A stretch of 42,298 bases of DNA from Lachnospiraceae bacterium (GTDB lineage: Bacteria; Bacillota; Clostridia; Lachnospirales; Lachnospiraceae). Location of the stretch: assembly GCA_022776305.1 (NCBI GenBank), contig JALFIB010000123.1:1-42298 (forward strand). Direction: 5' to 3'. Both the position numbers and the translations under genes were made by a program. The notes under the pieces were generated by a model that made no database searches, was not told the origin of the DNA, and saw only the letters and a program-made list of their open reading frames with translations. This document shows positions 33,383 through 41,978 of the stretch, piece by piece. The stretch's first letter is position 1, and each line of letters begins with the position of its first letter.

Positions 33383-34441
33383 ATGTATCGTGACCATACA
33401 AAAACAGTAAAAATAGGAGACCGGGTGATCGGGGGAGGCAATCCTATCCTGATCCAGTCTATGACGAATACAAAAACAGAGGATGTGACGGCGACAGTTG
33501 CCCAGATTAAGGGGCTTACAGCTGCAGGCTGTGATATTATCCGCTGCGCCGTTCCTACTATGGAAGCAGCACAGGCTTTAAAAGAAATAAAAAAGCAGAT
33601 ATCTATTCCCCTTGTGGCGGATATTCATTTTGATTATAGGCTGGCTATCGCAGCCATGGAAGCTGGAGCCGATAAGATCAGGATCAATCCCGGCAATATC
33701 GGCAGTGCAGAGAGAGTAAAGGCCGTCGTAGATGTGGCGAAAGAGCGCAATATTCCCATCCGTGTAGGTGTCAATGGAGGTTCCCTCGAAAAAGAGATCG
33801 TTGAGAGAGACCATGGAGTAACCGCAGAAGGAATCGTGGAGAGTGCACTGCGCCAGACTGCAGTGATTGAGGACATGGGATATGATAATCTGGTGATCAG
33901 TATTAAATCTTCAGATGTACTTCTCTGTACGGCTGCCCATAAGCTTTTAGTGCAGAAAACAGACCATCCTCTCCACGTGGGTATAACAGAAGCCGGTACA
34001 CTGCTGTCAGGAAATATTAAATCTGCGGTGGGCCTTGGAATGATACTCTCAGAAGGTATCGGAGATACCATCCGTGTTTCCCTGACAGGAGATCCCCGTG
34101 AGGAGGTAAAATCCGCAAAACTTATTTTGCGTACGCTGGGCCTGCGAAAAGGAGGCATTGAAGTGGTTTCCTGTCCCACTTGCGGACGTACACAGATCGA
34201 TCTGATCGGTCTTGCAAATAAAGTAGAAACCATGGTGGAAGACATCCCACTTGACCTAAAAGTGGCTGTGATGGGATGTGTGGTAAACGGGCCGGGTGAG
34301 GCCAAGGAAGCAGACATTGGTATTGCAGGCGGCAAGGGCGAAGGTCTTTTGATCAAAAAAGGAGAGATCATCCGGAAAGTGCCGGAAAGTGAACTGCTGG
34401 GCGTGCTGCGTGAAGAGCTTTTGAATTGGAATAAGGAGTAG
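33383..34441 (+). CDS. ispG: 4-hydroxy-3-methylbut-2-en-1-yl diphosphate synthase (flavodoxin)
   Basis: Iron-sulfur enzyme of the non-mevalonate (MEP) isoprenoid pathway that opens the cyclic diphosphate to HMBPP. The protein has 352 residues, the usual bacterial length. A TIM-barrel domain (to about 240) precedes the ferredoxin-like domain that carries the cluster ligands Cys264 and Cys267 (SCPTCGRT) and Cys299 (VMGCVVNGPGEA), with the conserved Glu just after. It follows ppk1 by 21 bases and precedes polC by six bases. In many Firmicutes ispG lies after dxr and rseP; those genes are absent here, and the ppk1 module takes their place. Confidence 0.96.
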   Translation: MYRDHTKTVKIGDRVIGGGNPILIQSMTNTKTEDVTATVAQIKGLTAAGCDIIRCAVPTMEAAQALKEIKKQISIPLVADIHFDYRLAIAAMEAGADKIRINPGNIGSAERVKAVVDVAKERNIPIRVGVNGGSLEKEIVERDHGVTAEGIVESALRQTAVIEDMGYDNLVISIKSSDVLLCTAAHKLLVQKTDHPLHVGITEAGTLLSGNIKSAVGLGMILSEGIGDTIRVSLTGDPREEVKSAKLILRTLGLRKGGIEVVSCPTCGRTQIDLIGLANKVETMVEDIPLDLKVAVMGCVVNGPGEAKEADIGIAGGKGEGLLIKKGEIIRKVPESELLGVLREELLNWNKE

Positions 34442-34447
34442 TTTTGC

Positions 34448-37400
34448 ATGCTGAAATCTTTTTTTGATGTTTTCCCGGTTTTGGATCTTAGCGACAGTTT
34501 AAAGAGCCTGCTGGAATTTGTTCAGGTGGGCAAGGTGACTTTAAACCGGGAACACACTTTCATGCGTGTGTATCTGGAAAGTGAAAAACTGATTTATAAA
34601 AAAGATATTATCGAGATCGAAGATGCCATCAAAAACCAGTTGTTTTACGATGTACCCATGACGGTCAAGATCATTGAAAAATTCCATTTATCCCGACAGT
34701 ATACACCCCGCAACCTTATGTCTGTATACGAAGACAGTATTTTGCTGGAATTAAAAAACTATAATGCATTGCTGTACAGCCTGTTAAGAGAGTCGGAAAA
34801 AGAATTTTCCAATGATGATACATTGTGCTTGAAAATTCCGGATACCGTCGTGGCAGACGGAAAAGAAAATGAGCTTCTTTCTATTCTTGAAAAGATTTTC
34901 TGTGAGCGCTGCGGGATGGATTTCCATGTAAGCGCCCAGAGGATAGCTCCGAAGACAAATAAAAAACGAAAGTTACAGGAGTTAGAACTGGAGCAGGAGG
35001 TTGCCGCCATTGCAGAGAATTATGCTGCGGCGAAAGAAGAAGAGAATAATAGTAAAGTTGAAGAGGCGCAGGAGAAAAAGCAGGATTCCGCAAAATCCGG
35101 ACAAGGCAAATCTTCCGGAGAGAAGAAGACTACAGAAACCTCAGGCGGATCCAAAGATGCACCGAAGAAAAAGAGCTTTTACCAGTCCGGGGATCGCTTT
35201 GCCACAAAACGTTCAGATAATCCAGATGTCCTCTATGGACGTGATTTTGATGGCGAAGTCATTACCATTGAATCGATCACGGGAGAGATCGGCAGCGTGA
35301 TCGTAAGGGGACAGGTTCTTTCTGTGGAACAACGTGAATTGAGAAATGAAAAAATCCTGTTTATATTTAACATAACGGATTTTACAGATTCTATCGGGAT
35401 TAAGCTTTTTACAGGCAAGGATCAGGCTGAGGAGCTTTCCGGAGCCATAAAAGCCGGAGCTTTTTTGATGCTGAATGGTGTCACCACCATTGACCGTTTT
35501 GACAGCCAGCTGACCATAGGAAATATCCGTGGCATTAAAAAAATTGCTGATTTCCGGGAAAAACGTATTGATACGTATGCTGAGAAGCGGGTGGAGCTCC
35601 ATTGCCATACGAAAATGAGTGATATGGATGGCGTTTCTGATGTGAAGGACATCATCAAGCGTGCCATGAGTTGGGGCCATCAGGCCATCGCCATTACAGA
35701 CCACGGAGCAGTGCAGGCCTTTCCTGATGCAAACCATACCGTGCCGGGTGATGGAAGTTTTAAAGTAATCTATGGGATGGAAGCGTATCTTGTAGATGAT
35801 TTGAAAGAGATTGCAACAAACACCAAGGGACAGGACATCGAGGAGCAGTTTGTGGTGTTTGACCTTGAGACAACGGGATTTTCCCCGGAACAAAACAGGA
35901 TCATTGAGATCGGTGCAATAAAAGTAGTTGAAGGGAAAATTACTGATAGGTTCAGTACCTTTGTGAACCCCGAGACTCCCATTCCTTTCCGGATAGAGGA
36001 ACTGACCGGTATCAATGACAATATGGTGCTGGATGCGCCGGTGATCGGTGAGATCCTTCCTGAATTTATGAAGTTTTGCGAGGGATGCATCATGGTAGCG
36101 CACAATGCATCCTTTGATATGAGTTTTATAGATGCCAACTGCCAGCGTCTTGGAATAGAATGTGACAAAACGGTGGTTGACACAGTGGCTATGGCCAGGG
36201 TGCTGCTGCCAAACCTGAATCGTTTTAAGCTGGATACAGTAGCGAAAGCTCTGGGGGTATCATTGGAAAACCATCACAGGGCAGTGGATGACGCTGCCTG
36301 TACGGCAAATATTTTTGTGAAATTTATTGAGATGCTGCGCAAGCAGGGAATCCATACGCTGGACGAGCTGAATGAACTTGGAAAATCATCGGAAAACCAG
36401 ATTAAAAAGCTGCCTACATACCATGCGATCATTCTTGCAAAAAATGATGTAGGCCGTGTGAATCTTTACCGCCTCGTCTCATGGTCCCATTTACAGTATT
36501 ATAATCGGCGTCCTCGTGTGCCGAAAAGCGTTCTGCAAAAATACAGGGAGGGACTGATCCTTGGGTCTGCCTGTGAGGCGGGAGAGTTGTATCAGGCTTT
36601 ACTGAGGGGCAGCCCGGAGCAGGAGATAGCAAGGCTTGTGAATTTCTACGATTATCTGGAGATCCAGCCGCTGGGGAACAACATGTTCATGACGAAAGAG
36701 GAGCGGGAAGACAGGAAAACGGTGGAAGACCTGATCGACCTAAATAAACAGATCGTCGAACTGGGAGAGCGATATCAGAAACCTGTGGTAGCTACCTGCG
36801 ATGTTCACTTTCTGGATCCTCAAGATGAGGTATACCGCAGGATCATCATGGCCAGCAAGGGCTTTAAGGATGCGGATGAACAGGCACCCCTCTATCTGCG
36901 CACAACGGAGGAAATGCTGAAAGAATTTGAGTATCTGGGAGAAGAAAAAGCACATGAGGTGGTCATTGACAATACCATAAAAATCGCAAATATGTGTGAG
37001 CGGATCTCTCCGGTCCGCCCTGATAAATGTCCGCCTATCATCGAAAATTCAGACCAGATCCTTAGAAACCTCTGCTATGAGAAAGCCCATGAGATCTATG
37101 GGGAAGAGCTTCCGGAGGTAGTATTAGAGCGTCTGGAGCGTGAACTGAATTCCATCATATCAAACGGGTTTGCCGTTATGTATATCATTGCCCAGAAACT
37201 TGTGTGGAAGTCCAATGCAGACGGATATCTGGTGGGATCACGAGGATCGGTAGGATCTTCTTTTGTTGCTACCATGTCCGGTATCACGGAGGTAAACCCT
37301 TTAAGTCCCCATTATTACTGTCCGAATTGCCATTACAGTGATTTTGACTCTGAGGAGGTAAAAAAATATGCCGGAATGGCAGGCTGCGATATGCCGGATA

Positions 37401-38926
37401 AAGACTGCCCGAAATGCGGGACGAAGCTGAAAAAAGAGGGATTTGACATTCCCTTTGAGACCTTTTTGGGATTTAAAGGAAACAAGGAGCCTGATATCGA
37501 CTTGAATTTCTCCGGTGAATACCAGAGTAAAGCTCATAAGTATACGGAGGTAATTTTCGGAGCAGGGCAGACCTTCCGTGCAGGAACGATCGGTACGCTG
37601 GCTGATAAAACTGCATTTGGCTATGTAAAAAAATATTATGAAGAGCGGGATCAGCGGAAGCGAAATTGTGAGATTGACAGGATCGTACAGGGGTGCGTGG
37701 GTGTGAGAAGAACCACGGGACAGCACCCGGGTGGTATTATCGTACTTCCTATCGGAGAAGAAATCTACTCCTTCACACCGGTACAGCATCCGGCAAATGA
37801 TACGACTACGGATATCATCACCACACATTTTGATTACCATTCCATTGATCATAACTTGTTAAAACTTGATATTCTCGGTCATGATGATCCAACCATGATC
37901 CGCATGCTGGAGGATTTGACGGGGATTGATGCAAAGAAGATCCCACTGGACGATAAGCAGGTTATGTCGCTTTTTTCCAGCACAGAAGCCCTTGGAGTTA
38001 CTCCGGAAGAGATAGGTGGGGTTCCCCTTGGCTCCCTTGGCATCCCGGAATTTGGTACAGAATTTGCCATGCAGATGCTGATCGATACGAAACCGACCCA
38101 TTTCTCGGATCTTGTGCGTATTGCAGGACTTGCCCACGGTACAGACGTTTGGCTTGGAAATGCCCAGACTTTGATTCAGGAAGGAAAGGCGACCATTTCC
38201 ACTGCAATCTGTACCCGTGATGATATTATGGTATATCTCATCGGAAAAGGGATGGACAGCGAACAGTCCTTTACCATCATGGAAAGCGTGCGTAAAGGAA
38301 AAGGATTGAAGCCGGAATGGGAAGAAGAGATGAAAAAGCACGATGTGCCGGATTGGTACATATGGTCCTGCAAAAAGATCAAATACATGTTCCCCAAAGC
38401 CCATGCTGCAGCTTACGTTATGATGGCTTGGCGAATCGCTTACTGTAAGATCAATTATCCCCTCGCCTACTATGCCGCATATTTCAGTATCCGAGCTTCC
38501 GGATTCGATTATGAGCTCATGTGTCTGGGAAAAGAAAAACTGTTGTTCCACATGCATGACTACGAAAAAAGAATGGATACTTTAAGCAAGAAGGAACAAG
38601 ATACGTATAAAGATATGAAGAGTGTTCTGGAAATGTACGCCCGTGGGTTTGAGTTTATGCCCATTGATATTTACCGTGCTCAGGCAGTGCGTTTTCAAGT
38701 CATAGACGGAAAGCTGATGCCTTCCCTCAGCTCCATATCGGGACTGGGGGATAAAGCTGCCGCCGCCATTGTGGATGCGGCAAAAGACGGCCCATTTCTA
38801 TCAAAAGACGATTTTCAGGCCCGCACCAAAGTCAGCAAGACCGTAACAGACCTTCTGTCAGACCTGAAGATCCTCGACCAGCTGCCCGAATCCAACCAGC
38901 TCTCCATCTTTGATTATGCGGTGTAG
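34448..38926 (+). CDS. polC: DNA polymerase III alpha subunit, PolC type
   Basis: Replicative polymerase of low-GC Gram-positive bacteria. The 1492 residues hold, in order: an N-terminal domain (1 to about 190), a charged low-complexity linker (about 190-245), an OB fold (about 265-370), a PHP domain starting near residue 381 (VELHCHTKMSDMDGV), the DEDDh proofreading exonuclease (FDLETTGF near 469, VAHNASFDMSF, HRAVDDA), the second half of the PHP domain, a Cys4 zinc site (CPNC near 957 and CPKC near 979), and the palm with KEPDIDLNFSGEYQ near 1015. A helix-hairpin-helix region (SSISGLGDKAAAAIVDA) lies near the end, with the clamp-binding segment QLSIFDY at the C terminus. AAGGAG precedes the ATG. 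The stop codon overlaps the edge of a repeat element. Confidence 0.96.
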   Translation: MLKSFFDVFPVLDLSDSLKSLLEFVQVGKVTLNREHTFMRVYLESEKLIYKKDIIEIEDAIKNQLFYDVPMTVKIIEKFHLSRQYTPRNLMSVYEDSILLELKNYNALLYSLLRESEKEFSNDDTLCLKIPDTVVADGKENELLSILEKIFCERCGMDFHVSAQRIAPKTNKKRKLQELELEQEVAAIAENYAAAKEEENNSKVEEAQEKKQDSAKSGQGKSSGEKKTTETSGGSKDAPKKKSFYQSGDRFATKRSDNPDVLYGRDFDGEVITIESITGEIGSVIVRGQVLSVEQRELRNEKILFIFNITDFTDSIGIKLFTGKDQAEELSGAIKAGAFLMLNGVTTIDRFDSQLTIGNIRGIKKIADFREKRIDTYAEKRVELHCHTKMSDMDGVSDVKDIIKRAMSWGHQAIAITDHGAVQAFPDANHTVPGDGSFKVIYGMEAYLVDDLKEIATNTKGQDIEEQFVVFDLETTGFSPEQNRIIEIGAIKVVEGKITDRFSTFVNPETPIPFRIEELTGINDNMVLDAPVIGEILPEFMKFCEGCIMVAHNASFDMSFIDANCQRLGIECDKTVVDTVAMARVLLPNLNRFKLDTVAKALGVSLENHHRAVDDAACTANIFVKFIEMLRKQGIHTLDELNELGKSSENQIKKLPTYHAIILAKNDVGRVNLYRLVSWSHLQYYNRRPRVPKSVLQKYREGLILGSACEAGELYQALLRGSPEQEIARLVNFYDYLEIQPLGNNMFMTKEEREDRKTVEDLIDLNKQIVELGERYQKPVVATCDVHFLDPQDEVYRRIIMASKGFKDADEQAPLYLRTTEEMLKEFEYLGEEKAHEVVIDNTIKIANMCERISPVRPDKCPPIIENSDQILRNLCYEKAHEIYGEELPEVVLERLERELNSIISNGFAVMYIIAQKLVWKSNADGYLVGSRGSVGSSFVATMSGITEVNPLSPHYYCPNCHYSDFDSEEVKKYAGMAGCDMPDKDCPKCGTKLKKEGFDIPFETFLGFKGNKEPDIDLNFSGEYQSKAHKYTEVIFGAGQTFRAGTIGTLADKTAFGYVKKYYEERDQRKRNCEIDRIVQGCVGVRRTTGQHPGGIIVLPIGEEIYSFTPVQHPANDTTTDIITTHFDYHSIDHNLLKLDILGHDDPTMIRMLEDLTGIDAKKIPLDDKQVMSLFSSTEALGVTPEEIGGVPLGSLGIPEFGTEFAMQMLIDTKPTHFSDLVRIAGLAHGTDVWLGNAQTLIQEGKATISTAICTRDDIMVYLIGKGMDSEQSFTIMESVRKGKGLKPEWEEEMKKHDVPDWYIWSCKKIKYMFPKAHAAAYVMMAWRIAYCKINYPLAYYAAYFSIRASGFDYELMCLGKEKLLFHMHDYEKRMDTLSKKEQDTYKDMKSVLEMYARGFEFMPIDIYRAQAVRFQVIDGKLMPSLSSISGLGDKAAAAIVDAAKDGPFLSKDDFQARTKVSKTVTDLLSDLKILDQLPESNQLSIFDYAV

Positions 38927-39015
38927 GCACGAGCCCTGCCATAAGCCGAAGGTCTTCCGCGTATCAGCTTGCTAAATACGCGGAAAGAATTCGGCTTATG
39001 ATTGGGCGACGCCCA
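38926..39015 (+). repeat. Composite inverted-repeat element after polC
   Basis: The block begins at the polC stop with GGCACGAGCCC (38926-38936), whose exact complement GGGCTCGTGCC occurs at 39052-39062. Inside it lies a two-tier hairpin: CATAAGCCGAA (38940-38950) with TTCGGCTTATG (38990-39000), a 4-by-4 internal loop, then TTCCGCGTAT (38955-38964) with ATACGCGGAA (38976-38985). TGGGC-GAC-GCCCA (39003-39015) forms a third hairpin. No T-run follows. It resembles a mobile or dispersed palindromic unit, but only this copy can be seen here. Confidence 0.85.
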
Positions 39016-39028
39016 GCGACCGAGATGG

Positions 39029-39139
39029 AGCGAAGCGGAATCGAGGTGCGGGGCTCGTGCCGTAAGAGGCACGAAGATCAGGACAAGAGAGAAAAGCGAA
39101 GCGGAATCGAGGTGCGGGGCTCGTGCCGTAAGAGGCACG
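39029..39139 (+). repeat. Two identical 45-base direct repeats, period 66
   Basis: Copies at 39029-39073 and 39095-39139 are identical over 45 bases and begin AGCGAAGCGG. Each ends with CGTGCC-GTAAGA-GGCACG, itself a hairpin. The period of 66 is a multiple of three, so the yqeG reading frame stays open across both copies, although no codon there is expected to be translated. The 21 bases between copies are not repeated. Confidence 0.95.
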
Positions 39140-39162
39140 GGAAGCAACGAAAGGAGACCCAT

Positions 39163-39666
39163 ATGCTTCAACAGTTTTACCCGGATGAATATTTGGAATC
39201 CACTTACAAGATTGATTTTGACAACCTCTATAGAAAAGGTTATCGAGGAATTATTTTTGATATTGACAATACTCTTGTGCCCCATGGCGCTCCTGCCGAT
39301 GAGCGGGCGAAAAAGCTGTTTGCACATTTGAAGGAATTGGGATTTCGATGCTGTCTGTTATCCAACAACCAGCGTCCGCGTGTTGAGATGTTTAATGAAG
39401 AGATCCAAGTGAATTTTATCGAAAATGCACACAAACCTTCCGTTAAGAATTACCGAAAAGCTATGGAGCTCATGGAGACGAACCAAGACACTACATTATT
39501 TGTAGGAGACCAGCTCTTTACGGATGTCTACGGCGCAAGAAGAACAGGAATCTATTCTATTTTAGTGCAGCCGATCCATCCGAAAGAGGAGATCCAGATT
39601 GTGCTAAAGCGATATCTTGAAAAAATCGTTTTATTCTTTTACAAGAGAAAATGTGCTAAGAAATAA
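39163..39666 (+). CDS. yqeG: YqeG-family HAD phosphatase (subfamily IIIA)
   Basis: A 167-residue HAD phosphatase. Motif I is GIIFDIDNTLVPHGAP with Asp33 and Asp35; motif II is LLSNN, and the later FVGDQLFTDVYGARRTG carries the metal-binding Asp residues. YqeG proteins are widespread in Firmicutes and resemble phosphatidylglycerophosphate phosphatases; the substrate is not proven here. The frame is open back to 38998 through the repeat element, but AAAGGAG (39150-39156) and family alignment fix the ATG at 39163. Only two bases separate its stop from the stop of the convergent pyrC. Confidence 0.92.
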   Translation: MLQQFYPDEYLESTYKIDFDNLYRKGYRGIIFDIDNTLVPHGAPADERAKKLFAHLKELGFRCCLLSNNQRPRVEMFNEEIQVNFIENAHKPSVKNYRKAMELMETNQDTTLFVGDQLFTDVYGARRTGIYSILVQPIHPKEEIQIVLKRYLEKIVLFFYKRKCAKK

Positions 39667-39668
39667 GA

Positions 39669-41009
39669 TTAACCTTCCCATACGATCTTGCCTCGGCAGA
39701 TCGTATATTTTATTTTTCCGTACAATTCCATTCCTGTAAAAGGCGTGTTTTCAGATTTTGACTGGTAATTGCCGGCAATAAATGTCTCTTCCGGATCAAA
39801 GATCACAAGATCAGCAGCTGTATCGGTTTCAATAGCCCCATATGGACGAAGAACGTTTTCTTTTCCGCAGGATGCAGCACCTGAATGAGAGAGAATAGAA
39901 GATTCTTTTGAGGCCACATCAGCCAGTGCAGTGTCCTGCTGGCCATAACAGTTCAAAGAGTATAATTTCGCCGGGTTGACAGACATTTTTTCCATAAGCT
40001 CCATCAGCGTAAGATGCCCGGGACGGACAAGATTGGTGATGCCAAGGGCGAGGGAAGTTTCAAGTCCGATGATGCCGCTAGGGCAGGCAAAAAAATCCTC
40101 TTTTTTCTTTTCCTCTGTACTGTGGGGGGCATGGTCCGTGGCGATCATATCAATGGTACCGTCTTTCAGTCCCTCAATAATGGCAAGGCGGTCTTCCTCG
40201 GTCCGAAGCGGCGGATTCATTTTTGCATATGTGCCGTATTGCTCTACGGCGTTCTCAGTGAGAGAAAAATGGTGGGGTGTCGCCTCGGCATAAACAGGTG
40301 CACCCAGAGACTTTGCAAGCCGTACAAGTGATACACTGTTTTTGGAACTGATATGCTGAATATTGATCGTGGCACCTGTGTGAAGAGAAAGCATACAATC
40401 TCTGGCTACCATAATATCCTCCGCAATGGATGGAGCTGTGCGGTGGGTACCACTTTTTTCAATAAAGGAAGGATCTTCCTCATGGAAAGAGAGCGGAAGT
40501 TTCAAGGATTTTGCGCGTACCATTGCTTCCTCAGTAAGCTTTTCATCCAGCAGAGGGATTCCATCATCTGTAAAACCGCATGCCCCGGCTTCAAAAAGGT
40601 TTTCAAAATCTGTGAGCTCTTTACCCTGCAGCCCTTTTGTGACAGCAGCCGTAAACCGGATGTTGACCGGCTCATTTTTGGCACGGGTGACCAGATCCTT
40701 TAATACCTCAGTACTGTCTACCGTTGGCTTTGTGTTTGCCATGCAGACTACCGTTGTAAATCCACCTGCAGCAGCAGACATGGCTCCTGTATGCAGGTCT
40801 TCTTTCCAAGTCTGGCCCGGATCCCGGAAATGTACATGTACATCTATAAGCCCCGGCGCAATGAAGCAGTGCTCTGCATTGAGTACCTGTTCTCCATCCT
40901 TAGGAGAAAGTGTGCCGATCTCCGTAATCCTGTCATTTTCGATACGCAGGTCGGCTTTTTGCTGTTTATGGGTAGCGGGTGAAAGAATAGTTCCGTTTTT
41001 TATTAACAT
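39669..41009 (-). CDS. pyrC: Dihydroorotase
   Basis: Zinc amidohydrolase that closes carbamoyl-aspartate to dihydroorotate in pyrimidine synthesis. From the ATG ending at 41009 it has 446 residues, fitting type I dihydroorotase. The metal site is visible: DVHVHFRDPG with His58 and His60, GFTDDGIP with its Asp, QHISS (His219), HH at 246-247, and ATDHAPH with Asp292. A longer frame begins 28 codons upstream, but TGAGGG lies just before the chosen ATG and the protein then starts with the typical LIKNGTIL. The gene is alone here; the other pyr genes are not in the window. A terminator for the opposite strand lies in its 3' end. Confidence 0.94.
   Translation of the reverse strand: MLIKNGTILSPATHKQQKADLRIENDRITEIGTLSPKDGEQVLNAEHCFIAPGLIDVHVHFRDPGQTWKEDLHTGAMSAAAGGFTTVVCMANTKPTVDSTEVLKDLVTRAKNEPVNIRFTAAVTKGLQGKELTDFENLFEAGACGFTDDGIPLLDEKLTEEAMVRAKSLKLPLSFHEEDPSFIEKSGTHRTAPSIAEDIMVARDCMLSLHTGATINIQHISSKNSVSLVRLAKSLGAPVYAEATPHHFSLTENAVEQYGTYAKMNPPLRTEEDRLAIIEGLKDGTIDMIATDHAPHSTEEKKKEDFFACPSGIIGLETSLALGITNLVRPGHLTLMELMEKMSVNPAKLYSLNCYGQQDTALADVASKESSILSHSGAASCGKENVLRPYGAIETDTAADLVIFDPEETFIAGNYQSKSENTPFTGMELYGKIKYTICRGKIVWEG
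39680..39717 (+). terminator. Plus-strand terminator of yqeG inside the 3' end of pyrC
   Basis: ATACGATC (39680-39687) pairs with GATCGTAT (39699-39706), extended inward by TGCC and GGCA, and is followed by ATTTTATTTTT (39707-39717). It is a good intrinsic terminator for yqeG located within the coding sequence of the convergent gene. Confidence 0.75.
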
Positions 41010-41055
41010 AAAATCCCTCATTTCCAGATAAAATATAGGTGTAACTTTTGACCCT

Positions 41056-41084
41056 ATTTTATGGGACATGACAAGTGATGTCAA
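41056..41084 (-). promoter_or_regulatory. Promoter of pyrC with an overlapping palindrome
   Basis: On the minus strand TTGACA (41079-41084) and TAAAAT (41056-41061) are 17 bases apart, near consensus. A near-palindrome ACATGACAAGTGATGT (41066-41081, one mismatched pair plus the centre) covers the spacer and part of the -35 box and could be an operator. The leader to the ATG is only about 40 bases, so a PyrR-type attenuator is not seen. Confidence 0.75.
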
Positions 41085-41101
41085 GCTTCGCAAAAAAACA
41101 G

Positions 41102-41130
41102 TTGAAAAATGCTGATAGATACGGTAGAAT
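41102..41130 (+). promoter_or_regulatory. Promoter of efp
   Basis: TTGAAA (41102-41107) and TAGAAT (41125-41130) are separated by 17 bases. It is divergent from the pyrC promoter, the two -35 boxes being 17 bases apart. The leader to efp is about 54 bases and contains AAGGAGG at 41176-41182. Confidence 0.7.
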
Positions 41131-41191
41131 ATTACAGATAATGTGATTCGATAAAATCCTGTTCGGATAATTTTAAGGAGGAATAATAGAC

Positions 41192-41749
41192 ATGATTTCA
41201 GCAGGCGATTTTAGAAACGGTGTTACTCTGGAGATGGAGGGCAATATTTACCAGATTATCGAGTTCCAGCACGTTAAGCCGGGCAAAGGAGCTGCATTTG
41301 TCAGAACAAAATTAAAAAATATCATCAATGGCGGCGTAGTAGAAAAAACTTTCCGTCCTACTGAGAAATTCCCGCAGGCACGTATTGACCGTGTTGAGAT
41401 GCAGTACCTTTATACAGACGGAGATCTGTTCCATTTCATGAATACAGAGACATACGACCAAATTGCTCTGAATAAAGACGCTATTGGCGATGCTCTTAAA
41501 TTTGTAAAAGAAAATGAGATGGTTAAGATTTGTTCCCACAATGGAAATGTATTTGCAGTAGAGCCGCCTCTTTTTGTTGAGCTTGAAGTAACTGAGACAG
41601 AACCGGGATTCAAAGGTGATACAGCAACTGGAGCTACAAAACCGGCAACTGTTGAGACAGGTGCGGTTGTATACGTTCCGCTTTTTGTAGAGACAGGGGA
41701 TAAGCTGAAGATCGATACAAGATCAGGTGAGTACCTTTCCAGAGTATAA
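41192..41749 (+). CDS. efp: Elongation factor P
   Basis: Translation factor that relieves ribosomes stalled at consecutive prolines. It has 185 residues, the family length, with a KOW-like N-terminal domain and two OB folds. The tip loop is [13 protein letters not shown] with Lys32, the residue that is modified in Bacillus (5-aminopentanol) and in other bacteria by different enzymes; no modification gene lies nearby. The C-terminal signature [13 protein letters not shown] is present. It has its own promoter and terminator. Confidence 0.96.
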   Translation: MISAGDFRNGVTLEMEGNIYQIIEFQHVKPGKGAAFVRTKLKNIINGGVVEKTFRPTEKFPQARIDRVEMQYLYTDGDLFHFMNTETYDQIALNKDAIGDALKFVKENEMVKICSHNGNVFAVEPPLFVELEVTETEPGFKGDTATGATKPATVETGAVVYVPLFVETGDKLKIDTRSGEYLSRV

Positions 41750-41787
41750 TATTTCAAGATATCTAGAAAGTATTATAAGGTGACTTT

Positions 41788-41826
41788 AGGGATGCCGCAC
41801 GAATTACTGGTGTGACATCCCTTTTT
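41788..41826 (+). terminator. Intrinsic terminator of efp
   Basis: AGGGATG (41788-41794) pairs with CATCCCT (41816-41822), and CGCAC (41796-41800) partly with GTGTG (41810-41814). Five T (41822-41826) follow. Confidence 0.85.
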
Positions 41827-41871
41827 GTTATGGCTACGATTCATGAATTCCATAAAATAAAGATAAATAAC

Positions 41872-41900
41872 TTGCAATATGTGATATTATATAATATAAT
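41872..41900 (+). promoter_or_regulatory. Promoter of the DUF5688-like gene
   Basis: TTGCAA (41872-41877) and TATAAT (41895-41900) with a 17-base spacer. An alternative overlapping TATAAT sits at 41890-41895. A small hairpin, TGTGC-GTTC-GCACA, lies in the leader near 41926-41939. Confidence 0.75.
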
Positions 41901-41978
41901 TAGAGATGCCATATCTGTGATTCTTGTGCGTTCGCACATAAATTCCAATAGAAATAGAAAAAGAAAGGTGGTTATTTA

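Noticed and set aside
33634-34449. A 271-codon minus-strand frame opposite ispG
   Set aside because: Shadow of ispG with Ser/Pro-rich composition and no start signal.
35213-36103. A 296-codon minus-strand frame within polC
   Set aside because: polC is intact and its exonuclease and PHP motifs lie here; the antisense product has no recognisable feature.
39029-39139. The two 45-base repeats as a short CRISPR array
   Set aside because: Only two copies, a 21-base separation that is short for a spacer, internal hairpins unlike CRISPR repeats, and no cas gene nearby.
38998-39162. N-terminal extension of YqeG through the direct repeats
   Set aside because: The frame is open only because the repeat period is a multiple of three; the Shine-Dalgarno sequence and family alignment place the start at 39163.
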